This document shows, piece by piece, positions 1 through 10,922 of a DNA stretch of 64,000 bases. This DNA is from an uncultured Lactobacillus sp. (GTDB lineage Bacteria; Bacillota; Bacilli; Lactobacillales; Lactobacillaceae): contig CAJLBJ010000003.1 of the NCBI GenBank assembly GCA_905204935.1, positions 1-64,000 on the forward strand, written 5' to 3'. The translations under genes and the position numbers were made by a program. The notes under the pieces were generated by a model. That model saw only the letters and a program-made list of their open reading frames with translations. It made no database searches and had not been told where the DNA came from. The number at the start of each line of letters is the position of its first letter. Positions within the stretch are counted from its first letter, which is position 1.

Positions 1-25
1 AACTTTGTTCAGTTTTCAAAGATCT
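1..25 (-). promoter_or_regulatory. rRNA operon leader with boxA-like antitermination sequence
   Basis: Read on the minus strand, the first bases contain CTTTGAAAACTGAACAAAG. This is the typical leader sequence found just before 16S rRNA in Bacillales and Lactobacillales and resembles the boxA antitermination element. It lies downstream of three tandem promoters. The 16S gene itself must start left of the window, so no rRNA gene is called here. Confidence 0.8.
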
Positions 26-52
26 ACTCAAGTTGTATTTAACAACTTTTAT

Positions 53-81
53 ATTGTATCAAGAAGCAACTTTCTTGTCAA
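53..81 (-). promoter_or_regulatory. rRNA promoter P1 (proximal)
   Basis: On the minus strand, TTGACA (76-81) is followed by exactly 17 bases and then TACAAT (53-58). It is the closest of three tandem promoters to the rRNA leader. The bases after the -10 read ATAAAAGTTGT, almost the same as in the other two promoters, so transcription probably starts at a G. Confidence 0.85.
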
Positions 82-129
82 CAACTTTTTTATTTTATTT
101 TTAAGTCACTCATAAATGACAACTTTTAT

Positions 130-158
130 ATTTTACCATTATCAAAGCTAACTGTCAA
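130..158 (-). promoter_or_regulatory. rRNA promoter P2 (middle)
   Basis: On the minus strand, TTGACA (153-158), a 17-base spacer and TAAAAT (130-135) form a near-consensus sigma-A promoter. The bases after the -10 again read ATAAAAGTTGT. It lies 77 bases upstream of P1. Confidence 0.85.
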
Positions 159-198
159 TAACTTTTTTATTGAACAATCTGTAATTGACAACTTTATT

Positions 199-227
199 AG
201 TATACACTGCTTCTCAGTTTTTGACAA
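199..227 (-). promoter_or_regulatory. rRNA promoter P3 (distal)
   Basis: On the minus strand, TTGTCA (222-227), a 17-base spacer and TATACT (199-204) form a third promoter. AATAAAGTTGT follows the -10. It lies 69 bases upstream of P2 and just downstream of the lysS terminator. Confidence 0.8.
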
Positions 228-250
228 GCTTTTTTATTTAATCAATTAAA

Positions 251-294
251 AAAATCCTAGCAATAGGAAATTTAATTTCTATTACTAGGATTTT
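251..294 (-). terminator. lysS terminator
   Basis: AAAATCCTAG (251-260) pairs with CTAGGATTTT (285-294). The minus-strand copy ends in a T-run just after the lysS stop. It separates lysS from the rRNA promoters. Confidence 0.8.
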
Positions 295-298
295 TTGT

Positions 299-1786
<1,488 letters not shown>

Positions 1787-1826
1787 TTAAAATCCTCACT
1801 TTCCAAAATTTGTTCATACTGTTGTT

Positions 1827-1854
1827 ATTATACCACAACTATTCATTCAGTTAA
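1827..1854 (-). promoter_or_regulatory. Candidate lysS promoter
   Basis: TTAACT (1849-1854), a 16-base spacer and TATAAT (1827-1832) lie on the minus strand in the 96-base gap between the dus-type gene and lysS. The -10 is perfect and the -35 is weak. Confidence 0.55.
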
Positions 1855-1882
1855 TAACGTCTAAAATTTTAAAACGTTATCT

Positions 1883-2866
1883 TTATTTGGCCTTCAGTTC
1901 AGCCAAGAAATCATCAAAAATCTTAACCATTTCTGCTTCTGTCATTGCAGAATTCAAAGCGGCCTTAGTTCTAGCAGACCGCGGAATTCCTTTGAGATAG
2001 TAGGCAGCTTGCGAACGGAATTCTTTTGGTGCCATTTTTTCACCTTTTGCCACGACTAAACGATGCAAATGTTGTTTAGCCACATTAATTTTTTCAATTG
2101 GATCGGGTTCTGCAATCAATTCTCCCGTTTCTAAATAATGTGTAGTTTGTTTAACAATCCATGGATTGCCTAAAGCAGCACGTCCAATCATGACCGCATC
2201 TGCCCCAACTTCATCTAGCATCTTTTTGGCATCTTGTGGTGTCTTAACATCGCCATTGCCAATAAAAGGAATTTCACTTAAAGCATCCGCTACATCTTTT
2301 AAAATTCCCCAATCGGCATGTCCTGTATAAAGTTGCTTGCGTGTTCGTCCATGCATCGCTAAGGCTTTAGCGCCGCCTTCTTGCGCAGCTAAGGCATTTT
2401 CAACGGCTAAAATATGTTCTTCATCCCAGCCAGTTCTCATTTTAACGGTTACAGGTTTATCAATGGCACTTGTTACTGCTTTAACCATATGGTAAACCTT
2501 ATCTGGATCTAACAACCAACGCGAACCAGCGTCTGTTTTAGTCACTTTAGGAACTGGGCATCCCATATTAATGTCAACAATATCTGTACTAGTATTTTCA
2601 GCCACAAAACAAGCTGCTTCTACTAACGTTTCTTCACTACCACCAAATATTTGAACACTGACCGGATGTTCTTTAGGATCAACAAATAGCATACCTAAAG
2701 TTTTTTCATTTCTAAAATGGATTCCTTTATCAGAAATCATTTCACATACAACTAAGCCTGCCCCGAATTCTTTGCAAATCGTTCGAAAGGCGACATTTGT
2801 AACACCAGCCATCGGTGCAACTACGACCTGATTAGGAATCGTCACTTCTCCGATTTTCCATTCCAT
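1883..2866 (-). CDS. dusB: tRNA-dihydrouridine synthase (DusB type)
   Basis: The protein (327 aa) is a flavoenzyme that reduces uridine to dihydrouridine in the tRNA D-loop region. The FMN-binding TIM barrel begins with APMAGVTN near residue 17. The catalytic cysteine is in DINMGCPVPK near residue 103. NGDV and MIGRAALGNPW are flavin-contact motifs of the family. A longer frame could start 18 bases upstream, but GAGGTG lies inside that extension 6 bases before this ATG, so I start here (MEWKIGEV). It lies between hslO and lysS, its usual place. Assignment to the DusB subgroup rests on overall similarity. Confidence 0.92.
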   Translation of the reverse strand: MEWKIGEVTIPNQVVVAPMAGVTNVAFRTICKEFGAGLVVCEMISDKGIHFRNEKTLGMLFVDPKEHPVSVQIFGGSEETLVEAACFVAENTSTDIVDINMGCPVPKVTKTDAGSRWLLDPDKVYHMVKAVTSAIDKPVTVKMRTGWDEEHILAVENALAAQEGGAKALAMHGRTRKQLYTGHADWGILKDVADALSEIPFIGNGDVKTPQDAKKMLDEVGADAVMIGRAALGNPWIVKQTTHYLETGELIAEPDPIEKINVAKQHLHRLVVAKGEKMAPKEFRSQAAYYLKGIPRSARTKAALNSAMTEAEMVKIFDDFLAELKAK

Positions 2867-2932
2867 TTTTTTCACCTCATTCAAACGTTAAATCATACTT
2901 TTGCATAATACCATATATTTCAAAAACAAACA

Positions 2933-3817
2933 CTAAGAATTTGCTTCTTGCTCAATTTGTCTTAATTCTTGTTCATTGAAGAAGTATTTTTTACCACAAA
3001 AATGACAAACTGCTTCACAACCTTGATCTTTAGCAATCATATCTTCAATATCTATTTTTGGTAGACTCGCCAACACCTCACCAAATCTTTCTTTAGAGCA
3101 ATCACAATGATAACTGACCGGCATCTTTTCTAAAATTTCAACATTTTCTTCCCCTAAAATGGCAAATAAAATATCTTCTGGTGTCATATCTTGGCGCATC
3201 ATTTCAGACACAAGTGGCAATTCTTTTAAGCTTTGCTCTAAGCGATCCAAAGTTTCATCAGTTGCACCAGGCATAACTTGAATCATAAAACCACCAGCTG
3301 TTTGAATTGTATTATCTTCATTAACAAACACAGACAAGCCTACAGCAGAAGGAATTTGTTCTGACTTTGCCAGGTAGTAAGTAAAATCTTCGCCTAACTC
3401 ACCTGAAACCAAAGGAACTTGACCAGTAAATGGTTCCTTTAAGCCTAAATCCTTAGTAACAGCTAAAAAGCCTTGACTTCCAACTGCACCTTTAACATCA
3501 ATCTTATGTTTTTCATTTAAAGGCAAATGAACATGAGGCTGTTGTACATAGCCTTTAACTGTTCCATGAGCATTGCCATCGACTACAATTCCACCTAAAG
3601 GTCCATCCCCATTAATTTTGACAGTCATCTTTTCGTCACCCTTCAAAGATGCTGCACCCAATAATAAGGTTGCCACTAAACTGCGTCCCAATGCTGCTGA
3701 AGCTGCACTCCAAGTATCATGGGCTGTTTGTGCAGTTTGAACTACCTTGGTTGCATCTACTGCATATGCTCGTAATTGACCATTATAGGCCAAAGTCTTT
3801 ATTAAATAATCACTCAT
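2933..3817 (-). CDS. hslO: Redox-regulated chaperone Hsp33
   Basis: The protein (294 aa) is a cytoplasmic holdase chaperone switched on by oxidation. The C-terminal zinc centre is visible as CDC (in HCDCSKERF) and CHFC (in VCHFCGKKYF). These are the four cysteines that release zinc and form disulfides under oxidative stress. The longest frame begins at an upstream TTG, but AAGGAAG lies 8 bases before ATG-AGT-GAT, so MSDYLIK is the likely start. A hairpin separates it from ftsH, so it may have reduced or separate transcription. Confidence 0.95.
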   Translation of the reverse strand: MSDYLIKTLAYNGQLRAYAVDATKVVQTAQTAHDTWSAASAALGRSLVATLLLGAASLKGDEKMTVKINGDGPLGGIVVDGNAHGTVKGYVQQPHVHLPLNEKHKIDVKGAVGSQGFLAVTKDLGLKEPFTGQVPLVSGELGEDFTYYLAKSEQIPSAVGLSVFVNEDNTIQTAGGFMIQVMPGATDETLDRLEQSLKELPLVSEMMRQDMTPEDILFAILGEENVEILEKMPVSYHCDCSKERFGEVLASLPKIDIEDMIAKDQGCEAVCHFCGKKYFFNEQELRQIEQEANS

Positions 3818-3853
3818 TTTCATTACTTCCTTTTTCAATCATTTTAATAAAAC

Positions 3854-3899
3854 AAAAGCAGGTAAAACGAGCACTCGTAGCACTCATTTTCCCGCTTTT
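3854..3899 (-). terminator. Hairpin after ftsH
   Basis: AAAAGC...GCTTTT forms the outer stem, with an inner AAAACGAG/CTCATTTT stem (one G-U pair). It follows the ftsH stop codon directly on the minus strand and has a T-rich tail. It probably acts as a partial terminator between ftsH and hslO. Confidence 0.6.
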
Positions 3900-3903
3900 A
3901 TCA

Positions 3904-5997
3904 TTACTCATCGTCTTTTTTGGTGTGAGACTTTGGATAGAAAGTCACGGTTGCTTGCAAATCAGTAGTTTGTTCACTATCTTCTTGCTTGCTTTCTTGA
4001 ACTTGTTGACGTGCCGCTTCTTTTCTTTCTAAAGCTTCTTTTACTTCTTCAAAGCTTGCCGCTTTTTCACTTGGAAACTCATCTTCACTCTTCGCAGGCA
4101 TCTTACCAGTATTAAAGAGGCTCAAGATTTGTTTTTCATCAAGTGTTTCATACTTCAACAATGCTTCTGCAATAATCTTATGTTGTTCACGATGCTGTTC
4201 GATGATTTCTCTAGCCGTTTGCATACCTTCTTCTGCCAAACGTTTAACTTCTTCATCGATTAAGTTAGCCGTTTGAGCTGAATATGGTGCTTGACCTGGT
4301 AGCATATCACCGGCAAACATTGCGCTTTGACCTTCATATTGAACAGGGCCTAACTTATCACTCATTCCATATTGAGTAACCATTGCACGCGCCATTTGAG
4401 TTGCTTGTTGGAAGTCATTTGATGCCCCTGAAGATTTTTGTCCAAAGATAATTTCTTCAGCTGCACGTCCCCCCATCAAACCAGCAATTTGATCTTGCAT
4501 GTCTTTTTTGGAGAGTAACATTTGATCTTCTTTTGGCAACATAATCGCATAACCGCCTGCACGTCCACGTGGTACGATTGTAACTTTATGAACAACTCGT
4601 GCTTCATTTAAGACTAAACCAATAATCGTATGTCCGGCTTCATGATAAGCAACTGTTTCACGTTCCTTCTTGCTGATAACACGATCGCGTTTAGCTGGGC
4701 CAGCGATAACACGATCTTCGGCTTCATCAATATCAGATGCATCGATTTCTTTTTTATCGCGTCTAGCAGCTAGTAAGGCAGCTTCATTAAGTAAGTTTTC
4801 TAAGTCTGCCCCAACAAAACCAGGTGTTTGTTTAGCTACCATCTTTAAGTCAACATCACTTGCCAATGGTTTGTTTTTAGCGTGAACTTTCAAAATAGCT
4901 TCACGTCCCTTAACGTCTGGGCGACCTACTAAAATCTTTCGGTCAAAACGTCCCGGACGAAGTAAAGCTGGATCTAAAACATCTGAACGGTTAGTTGCTG
5001 CCATCACAATAACACTTTCATCACCTTCAAAACCATCCATTTCAACCAAAAGTTGGTTTAAAGTTTGTTCACGTTCGTCATGATCGCCACCCATACCGTT
5101 TCCACGTTGACGACCAACAGCATCAATTTCATCAATAAAGATAATCGCTGGAGCGCTTTTCTTAGCATTTTCAAATAAATCACGTACACGACTAGCACCG
5201 ACACCGACGAACATTTCCACAAAATCTGAACCAGAAATTGAAAAGAATGGTACACCGGCTTCACCTGCAACAGCCTTGGCTAGCAAGGTTTTACCTGTCC
5301 CAGGAGGTCCTTCTAACAAGACACCAGATGGAATTCTAGCGCCTAATGATAAGAATTTACGTGGATCACGTAAAAATTCAACCACTTCAACTAACTCTTG
5401 TTTTTCTTCTTCAGCACCAGCCACATCAGAAAAACGTACTTTGTTGTTCTTCTTATCAATTGGTTTAGCCTTAGACTTACCAAACTTCATGACGTTTCCG
5501 CCACCACCGCCTTGTCCTGCTTGACCAATCATCGAATAAAAGAAGAAGAACAAAATTACAACTGGCAAGAAGTAAAGCAGCATTTGAATCCATACACCAC
5601 TTGATTCCTCTTCTTTGGCACTGTTTTGAATATCATTTTTTTGAGCTAAGCTTAAAATTTGTTTGACTGTTGCGTCATTAGTTAAGACATTAGTCGTAAA
5701 CATTGTGTATTTTTCTTGACTTGCAGCTGCCAAGCCTGGGAAATTAGTTGCTGAATTTTTTACCTTTTTAGCCTTACGGTAACTCCCCGTAATTTTATAA
5801 GTACTACCCGAAGGTTGCATCGTGAAGTCTTTGACATTATTATTACGTAACTCAGTAATAAATTGACTAGATTGGATACTTTGAGTTTGACTACTTGTAT
5901 TACTTCCAAAGAAATAATACAACATTCCCATTATTCCAAGGAAAATCACAATATAAAACAGACTATTTTTCATCAGTCCATTTTTCTTGTTATTCAT
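3904..5997 (-). CDS. ftsH: ATP-dependent membrane metalloprotease FtsH
   Basis: The protein (697 aa) is a membrane-anchored AAA+ protease that degrades damaged membrane and regulatory proteins. Membrane segments lie at about residues 11-30 and 137-157 with an external domain between them. Walker A is GPPGTGKT (230-237), Walker B is FIDEID (287-292), and the zinc site is HEAGH (452-456). The C-terminal tail is charged and Gln/Glu-rich. It follows hpt in the conserved block. A CtsR-type heptad repeat overlaps its promoter region (6071-6087), pointing to heat-stress control. Confidence 0.97.
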   Translation of the reverse strand: MNNKKNGLMKNSLFYIVIFLGIMGMLYYFFGSNTSSQTQSIQSSQFITELRNNNVKDFTMQPSGSTYKITGSYRKAKKVKNSATNFPGLAAASQEKYTMFTTNVLTNDATVKQILSLAQKNDIQNSAKEEESSGVWIQMLLYFLPVVILFFFFYSMIGQAGQGGGGGNVMKFGKSKAKPIDKKNNKVRFSDVAGAEEEKQELVEVVEFLRDPRKFLSLGARIPSGVLLEGPPGTGKTLLAKAVAGEAGVPFFSISGSDFVEMFVGVGASRVRDLFENAKKSAPAIIFIDEIDAVGRQRGNGMGGDHDEREQTLNQLLVEMDGFEGDESVIVMAATNRSDVLDPALLRPGRFDRKILVGRPDVKGREAILKVHAKNKPLASDVDLKMVAKQTPGFVGADLENLLNEAALLAARRDKKEIDASDIDEAEDRVIAGPAKRDRVISKKERETVAYHEAGHTIIGLVLNEARVVHKVTIVPRGRAGGYAIMLPKEDQMLLSKKDMQDQIAGLMGGRAAEEIIFGQKSSGASNDFQQATQMARAMVTQYGMSDKLGPVQYEGQSAMFAGDMLPGQAPYSAQTANLIDEEVKRLAEEGMQTAREIIEQHREQHKIIAEALLKYETLDEKQILSLFNTGKMPAKSEDEFPSEKAASFEEVKEALERKEAARQQVQESKQEDSEQTTDLQATVTFYPKSHTKKDDE

Positions 5998-6059
5998 AGA
6001 TTTCCTCCTTAAAATTTTGTATAGGTCCTAAGAATTAATTCCTAGACTATTTGATAATA

Positions 6060-6088
6060 ATCATATCATAATTGACCATTATTGACTA
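6060..6088 (-). promoter_or_regulatory. ftsH promoter with CtsR-type operator
   Basis: On the minus strand, AGTCAAT (6081-6087) and GGTCAAT (6071-6077) are separated by AAT. This matches the CtsR direct heptad repeat (RGTCAAA, 3 bases, RGTCAAA). A TATGAT -10 follows directly (6060-6065, with a second overlapping copy at 6065-6070). CtsR control of ftsH has been reported in Lactobacillus plantarum. Confidence 0.65.
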
Positions 6089-6128
6089 TTAATTATTCTT
6101 ACGCTTAGTAAATCATTAAATTTTTAGT

Positions 6129-6668
6129 TTACACTGTGTAAACTTCAGGCTTTAAAATTCCAACATATGGTAGATTACGATAAAATCCTTGATAATCCAA
6201 CCCGTAACCGACCACAAATTCATTAGGTACTGTAAAGCCTATATAATCTGCTTGAACCGCCTTTTCACGTCTTTCTGGTTTATCTAACAATGTACAAACC
6301 TTAACTGAAGCAGCTTTACGATGCTTGAATAAATCAATTACACATTCTAAAGTTCTACCAGTATCAACAATATCTTCAACAATTAAAATATGACGACCTT
6401 CAACGCTTTTATCTAAATCTTTAAGAATCTTAACATCGCCAGATGATACTGTTTCATTACCATAACTAGAAACAGACATAAAGTCCATTTCACAATAAGT
6501 ATCCATTTGACGAACAATATCTGTCATAAAAAGGACTGCACCCTTTAAGATGCAAACTACTAAAGGTTTTTTATCTTGATAATCTTTTGTAAGTTGTTCT
6601 CCAAGTTTTTTAGTCACTGCTTGAATTTCTTCTTGACTATATAATACTTCTTTAATGTCATTATTCAT
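6129..6668 (-). CDS. hpt: Hypoxanthine phosphoribosyltransferase
   Basis: The protein (179 aa) converts hypoxanthine (and guanine) with PRPP to IMP/GMP in purine salvage. The PRPP-binding motif is [11 protein letters not shown] near residues 96-106. The length is typical. The ATG lies 3 bases after the tilS stop, with GAGGAC inside the tilS end as ribosome binding site, so the two are translated from one transcript. The tilS-hpt-ftsH order is conserved in Firmicutes. Confidence 0.96.
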   Translation of the reverse strand: MNNDIKEVLYSQEEIQAVTKKLGEQLTKDYQDKKPLVVCILKGAVLFMTDIVRQMDTYCEMDFMSVSSYGNETVSSGDVKILKDLDKSVEGRHILIVEDIVDTGRTLECVIDLFKHRKAASVKVCTLLDKPERREKAVQADYIGFTVPNEFVVGYGLDYQGFYRNLPYVGILKPEVYTV

Positions 6669-6671
6669 GAA

Positions 6672-8021
6672 TTAGTCCTCTTTTCTCTTGTCTGTATATA
6701 CTATTACGTATTGCATTTTAGCATCTCTTGGCGTTTGTGACAAATCTGATTTTTTTAGCCCAATAACCCAATAAATTTTTTGTTGCTCATCACTGACAAG
6801 CCAAGCATCTTGCCTTTGCTCATTAGTTAGTTTATGATCGATAAAAATTTTTTTAATTTTTTGATGACCATTTTTCATCAAGAGTCGATCCCCAGCTAAT
6901 CGATGTCTTACGAATAATCGCTTAGCAGTTGTCGTAATGTTCAAATAATCATTTCCTTTAGGTTGCTTATCTTTTTCAAATAATCCAATACTTTCAAATT
7001 GATTTAATCTTATCCACTCTCCAAGAACCAATTCCTTTGCTACAAACTTTGCTTTAGTCTTTACCGAATTTTCTTTGATTGCAAAATAATCATAGCTTTT
7101 AACTAACGTGTAGTGTGTTGTCAAATTAACTTGGCCTTGCGGTTTTGATTGATTTGATAGCAAACTTAAAACTGCTTGGCTTTGTCCAGTTGTTAGACTT
7201 TTTGTAGTTTGCATGATTAGTTCTTCTATGAACAATTTTTGTTGTAATTGACTTAATTTTAGCCAAGACGTTAAACAGTAACCCTCTTTTATTTGTAAAT
7301 CGCTTTGTAGTTGCTGATAAAGTTGCTGTTTTATAGCTAATAAATCATTTAATTGCTCACAATATTCATTAATATGTTTCAAAAAAGCAGGATTTTCTTT
7401 TTTTAAAAGTGGCACAACTTGCTGGCGCATACGATTACGTAAGTAACATTGATCTTGATTGGTTTCATCTTCAAACCACCTAAGCTCTTTTTGCTTAGCG
7501 TACTCTAGCAATTGTTGCTTAGAAAAAGGTAACAATAGTCGCACTAAGCGTTTATTGGCAAAAGCTCGATTAACTTTTATAGCTTCCAACTGTTCTAGTC
7601 GCCCACCTCTGATTAATTTCATTAACCACGTCTCTGCTTGATCATCTGCATGATGCGCCGTTAAAAGTGCATCGAGTCCTTGATTTTCCATGACTTCTGC
7701 AAAAAAAGCATAACGCATCTGTCTAGCACTTTCTTCAATTCCGCTTACTGGATGTTCTTTTTTAGGCCAGCTTTTACAAACAAGGCTTAAGTTATTTTTT
7801 TGACAATATTCCTTAATAAATATCGTCTCTTTAGCGCTTTGTTTACGCAATTGATGGTCCACATAAGCAACTGTAATTTGTGGCCGCACCGTCATTGGTA
7901 AATTTTGTAATAAATTTAATAACACCATCGAGTCTAATCCCGTTGAAACAGCAACCAAGATTTTTTGGCATGCTAAATCGTTAGCTTGAAAATTTTGTAA
8001 AAACAATTGCTCTAACTTCAC
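6672..8021 (-). CDS. tilS: tRNA(Ile)-lysidine synthetase
   Basis: The protein (449 aa) attaches lysine to C34 of the minor tRNA-Ile so that it reads AUA, and it is essential in most bacteria. The N-type ATP pyrophosphatase loop is STGLDS (residues 26-31) where the family usually has SGGxDS. The HHADDQAETWLM segment near 130 is also typical. The C-terminal TilS domain is present (KIKKIFIDHKL). The start is GTG with TAGGTGA upstream. It is co-transcribed with hpt. Confidence 0.94.
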   Translation of the reverse strand: MKLEQLFLQNFQANDLACQKILVAVSTGLDSMVLLNLLQNLPMTVRPQITVAYVDHQLRKQSAKETIFIKEYCQKNNLSLVCKSWPKKEHPVSGIEESARQMRYAFFAEVMENQGLDALLTAHHADDQAETWLMKLIRGGRLEQLEAIKVNRAFANKRLVRLLLPFSKQQLLEYAKQKELRWFEDETNQDQCYLRNRMRQQVVPLLKKENPAFLKHINEYCEQLNDLLAIKQQLYQQLQSDLQIKEGYCLTSWLKLSQLQQKLFIEELIMQTTKSLTTGQSQAVLSLLSNQSKPQGQVNLTTHYTLVKSYDYFAIKENSVKTKAKFVAKELVLGEWIRLNQFESIGLFEKDKQPKGNDYLNITTTAKRLFVRHRLAGDRLLMKNGHQKIKKIFIDHKLTNEQRQDAWLVSDEQQKIYWVIGLKKSDLSQTPRDAKMQYVIVYTDKRKED

Positions 8022-8046
8022 TATTTCACCTACCTAACTCAAATAA

Positions 8047-8077
8047 AAAGCAAGCGGCCAATCAAACCCCTTGCTTT
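8047..8077 (-). terminator. Hairpin after S1-domain gene
   Basis: AAAGCAAG (8047-8054) pairs with CTTGCTTT (8070-8077). A TTTTTATTT tail follows on the minus strand, just after the S1-domain gene and before tilS. Confidence 0.6.
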
Positions 8078-8093
8078 GTTTGTTATTCATTTA

Positions 8094-8555
8094 TTAACTA
8101 CGGCGTCCACCACGTCCGCCACGTTTGCCTTCTGTATTTCGTTTCAAAGAAGTTAGACGTTCATCGCTTTCTTTTAAGAAACCGGCCAACAAGGAGTCAA
8201 AATCTTTTTTCTTTACCTCTGGTTTTTTAGCTGTCGTCAAACGTGCTTTACCCGGCATTGCAGATACATTTTGGCCACTTTGTCCTTTACGTTCAAACTG
8301 CTTGTTTTCACGCTTAGGCTTATCACTAGCTTTTCTAATTGACAACGCAATTTTGCCGTCATCACCAATCGATAAAACTCTGACGGTCACTTCATCACCA
8401 ACGTTTAAAACCTCATTGATGTCTTTAATGAAACCATCTGAAACTTCACTGATATGAACCAATCCGGTTTTTTTATCCCCTAAATCGACAAATGCACCAA
8501 AATCAGTAATTCCAGAAACTTTTCCGACAACCTTAGTTCCTACTTCAAATGACAT
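8094..8555 (-). CDS. S1-domain RNA-binding protein (YabR-like)
   Basis: The protein (153 aa) has one N-terminal S1 RNA-binding domain (residues 1-75, with VGKVSGITDFGAFVDL and GLVHISEVS). A basic, low-complexity tail ending in RGGRGGRRS follows. Relatives occupy the same place between divIC and tilS in Firmicutes. The exact cellular role is not established. AGGAGGATAA precedes the ATG, and an extended -10 (TGTTATACT) lies in the 91-base gap upstream, suggesting its own promoter. Confidence 0.85.
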   Translation of the reverse strand: MSFEVGTKVVGKVSGITDFGAFVDLGDKKTGLVHISEVSDGFIKDINEVLNVGDEVTVRVLSIGDDGKIALSIRKASDKPKRENKQFERKGQSGQNVSAMPGKARLTTAKKPEVKKKDFDSLLAGFLKESDERLTSLKRNTEGKRGGRGGRRS

Positions 8556-8646
8556 AAAAAAAATTTATCCTCCTAAAAATTGTATACACCATTAGTATAA
8601 CACGTAAAAACCTAGATAGGTATACGCTTATTAAAGAAATTTTTAA

Positions 8647-9054
8647 CTATTTTTCATCAAATAGTTTAGTCTGTGCTTCTTGTGGCAAATTATAAAGTTG
8701 CTCATTATCTTTAGCATAATAGTACTTTTCTCTAATATATTTTTGTAAATAATCTTTATCTTTTAATTGTTCAATTTGCCTATTTAACTCACGCGCTTGT
8801 TTTTTTGAGCTTTGTAAATTTTTCTCGACTACTTGCTTTTGCTGATTGATCGTATTTATTTGTAACTGCAGTTTAACTACACTTTGAATCGTCAAAATTG
8901 CAGCTACGGCCACCAAGGCAATGACAACTTTTTTTAACAAACTATATCGTTTCTTTTCCTTAAGAAATTTTCGATGTGCTTGTTGTTGCATAGTCTTTTT
9001 TTGAAAATATTCATTATTTAAAATTTTCGTTTTCCCTTGCTGACTATTTTTCAC
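8647..9054 (-). CDS. divIC: Septum formation initiator DivIC/FtsB family
   Basis: The protein (135 aa) is a bitopic division protein that joins the FtsL/DivIB subcomplex at the septum. A basic cytoplasmic N-terminus is followed by one membrane segment (about 41-60) and a coiled coil (65-100). The conserved YIREKYYYAKDNE region is near 105-120. The start is GTG with AGGGAG 9 bases upstream. It follows rqcP in the conserved order. Confidence 0.9.
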   Translation of the reverse strand: MKNSQQGKTKILNNEYFQKKTMQQQAHRKFLKEKKRYSLLKKVVIALVAVAAILTIQSVVKLQLQINTINQQKQVVEKNLQSSKKQARELNRQIEQLKDKDYLQKYIREKYYYAKDNEQLYNLPQEAQTKLFDEK

Positions 9055-9073
9055 AGGCCGCTACTCCCTTCAC

Positions 9074-9343
9074 TTATAATCGAAAATCTTCTTTGTACTC
9101 TTCTTTAAGCACTTCAAACATTTCTGCGGCTTCTTGTTTTTTAGTTGTTTCTTTAATCGCCAAAATCTTAACAGTCAAATCTTTATTACCAAAATTAATC
9201 AATAATTCATCACCAACTTTGACATCACTAGAAGATTTAGCAACTTTACCATTGATCGTAATTCGACCCTGATCAGAAATTTCTTTAGCTACTGTTCTTC
9301 TCTTTATTATACGAGAAACTTTTAAATATTTGTCTAATCTCAT
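9074..9343 (-). CDS. rqcP: S4-domain RNA-binding protein RqcP (YabO)
   Basis: The protein (89 aa) is a single S4 domain beginning [16 protein letters not shown]. In Bacillus its relative RqcP works with RqcH to add alanine tails to stalled nascent chains on the 50S subunit. GAGGTAAGA lies in the end of the upstream flippase gene, so translation is coupled. An rqcH homologue is not in this window. Confidence 0.9.
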   Translation of the reverse strand: MRLDKYLKVSRIIKRRTVAKEISDQGRITINGKVAKSSSDVKVGDELLINFGNKDLTVKILAIKETTKKQEAAEMFEVLKEEYKEDFRL

Positions 9344-9353
9344 CTTTTTTATC

Positions 9354-10922
9354 TTACCTCATTTTATTAAATAATCGCAAAAACTTTTTGCCGCCCGGAA
9401 TTGCCACCCATTCACGTAACGTAAACACTTTAAATTTAAAGGTTGCCACCAAAAAGAGCCCTGCTCCAAAACTAATTGTAATCAAACTAATTATTAATGC
9501 GTCAAGGCGCTCATCACTTAACACACTCAAACACAACTGCCGGATTGCTAAAACTCCTGTTAACATCGCTAAAACACTTGCTCCTAGACGAACACAAAAT
9601 TTAGGTGTTAAAAAGCCCCGCAAATTTCCTGGCAAAGAACCTAAAACAATCAATAATGTAGCCAATAAGCCAAAAATCGTCGCTAAGCTTGCTCCCATTA
9701 TACCAAATTTTTCAATTAACCAGCCATTTAGCAACATCTTAATTAAAACTGCCATCATCAAGCCTACAAGTGTACTTTTGAATTGTTCTACACTTTGCAA
9801 AATTGATGTATAAGTACTGATTAATCCCATAAGCAAGACACTTAAAACATAAACGCTGATAGTTGCACTTAAGCTATCATCTCCAAATAATAACGTATTG
9901 ATTTGAGGCATCAATGCGATTAGTCCGGCACAAGCAGCACAAGCCAATGTGGTACTTAATTTAACAATCAAACCAGCTGTGCGTTTAAATTCTAAAACGT
10001 TCTTAGCTTGAATTGCGCGACTTAATGCCGGTAATAATGTGGAAGAAAAGCTAATTGCAACAACCATTCCTAATTGAACTAATGGTTGTGCTCTATCATA
10101 AGTTCCTTTGAGCTCTTTAGCAAAATTAGCTCCAATCCCACTAGCTTCTAAACTATTTTTGACAGTAAATGAATCAACCAATTGAAGTAAAACCATCATC
10201 GATGCAAATAAACAAATAATCAAGCCTTCACTTAGCAAGCCCTTAGTTAATTTTTGATAACTTGGCAAATTGGTTGTAGTTGTTTTTTTAGTGAATTGAT
10301 TCAAATAAAACTTCCTAAAGCTAAGAGTTGCTACGATTGCTCCAGCCGTGGACCCAAACATCGCCAAAGCACCCATTTGATAATATGACCAAGAATACTT
10401 AACAGCTAAAATTGCTGCTAATATAATGATAAAAACCCTAATCAACTGTTCGCTAATTTGTGAAATCGCAGTAGGAACCATGTCAAACGTTCCTTGATAA
10501 TATCCACGACCAACGGCTAAAAAAGGCATTAATAAAATCATCCAAGATACACTTGTAATCAATACACTTAGATGCTCGTCTCCCATTTTTTTTGCTAAAA
10601 AATTAGCACCTAAATTCAAAAAAACAAAAATACTTATTGCTATTATCGCTAAAATAATCCATAACCTTTTAGCCAAGGCTATTTGTTGCTCTTTAGCAGT
10701 TTGTGCAATTAACTTAGAGATATAAACAGGAAAGCCACTCAAAGCAAATGTCATCGCAATCCCATACAATGGATAAACTTGTTGATAAACATAAAATCCA
10801 GTATTTCCTACTAAATTTTCAAACGGAATACGATAAAAGGCGCTCAAAATTTTGGCAATAAAAGAAGCTAAAGATAAAATCAAGGCTCCTTTCATCACCG
10901 TTTTGATTTGCTTATTTTTCAT
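9354..10922 (-). CDS. MOP-family polysaccharide/lipid-linked flippase (SpoVB/YabM-like)
   Basis: The protein (522 aa) has about 14 hydrophobic segments, as in the MATE/MOP exporters that flip lipid-linked oligosaccharides or wall precursors. [20 protein letters not shown] near the N-terminus is typical of the SpoVB branch. The start is uncertain: the ATG at 10922 (MKNKQIK) overlaps the mfd end by 11 bases and has a weak site, and a second ATG ten codons in is possible. The place between mfd and rqcP is conserved. Substrate cannot be told from sequence. Confidence 0.85.
   Translation of the reverse strand: MKNKQIKTVMKGALILSLASFIAKILSAFYRIPFENLVGNTGFYVYQQVYPLYGIAMTFALSGFPVYISKLIAQTAKEQQIALAKRLWIILAIIAISIFVFLNLGANFLAKKMGDEHLSVLITSVSWMILLMPFLAVGRGYYQGTFDMVPTAISQISEQLIRVFIIILAAILAVKYSWSYYQMGALAMFGSTAGAIVATLSFRKFYLNQFTKKTTTTNLPSYQKLTKGLLSEGLIICLFASMMVLLQLVDSFTVKNSLEASGIGANFAKELKGTYDRAQPLVQLGMVVAISFSSTLLPALSRAIQAKNVLEFKRTAGLIVKLSTTLACAACAGLIALMPQINTLLFGDDSLSATISVYVLSVLLMGLISTYTSILQSVEQFKSTLVGLMMAVLIKMLLNGWLIEKFGIMGASLATIFGLLATLLIVLGSLPGNLRGFLTPKFCVRLGASVLAMLTGVLAIRQLCLSVLSDERLDALIISLITISFGAGLFLVATFKFKVFTLREWVAIPGGKKFLRLFNKMR

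Noticed and set aside
53-227. Repeated ACAACTTTT-like blocks that could suggest a direct-repeat or CRISPR-like array
   Set aside because: Spacing is irregular (69 and 77 bases) and each block aligns with the start of a clear promoter, so tandem rRNA promoters explain them.
3649-4032. Plus-strand open frame across the hslO-ftsH junction
   Set aside because: It overlaps two certain genes on the other strand and resembles no protein family.
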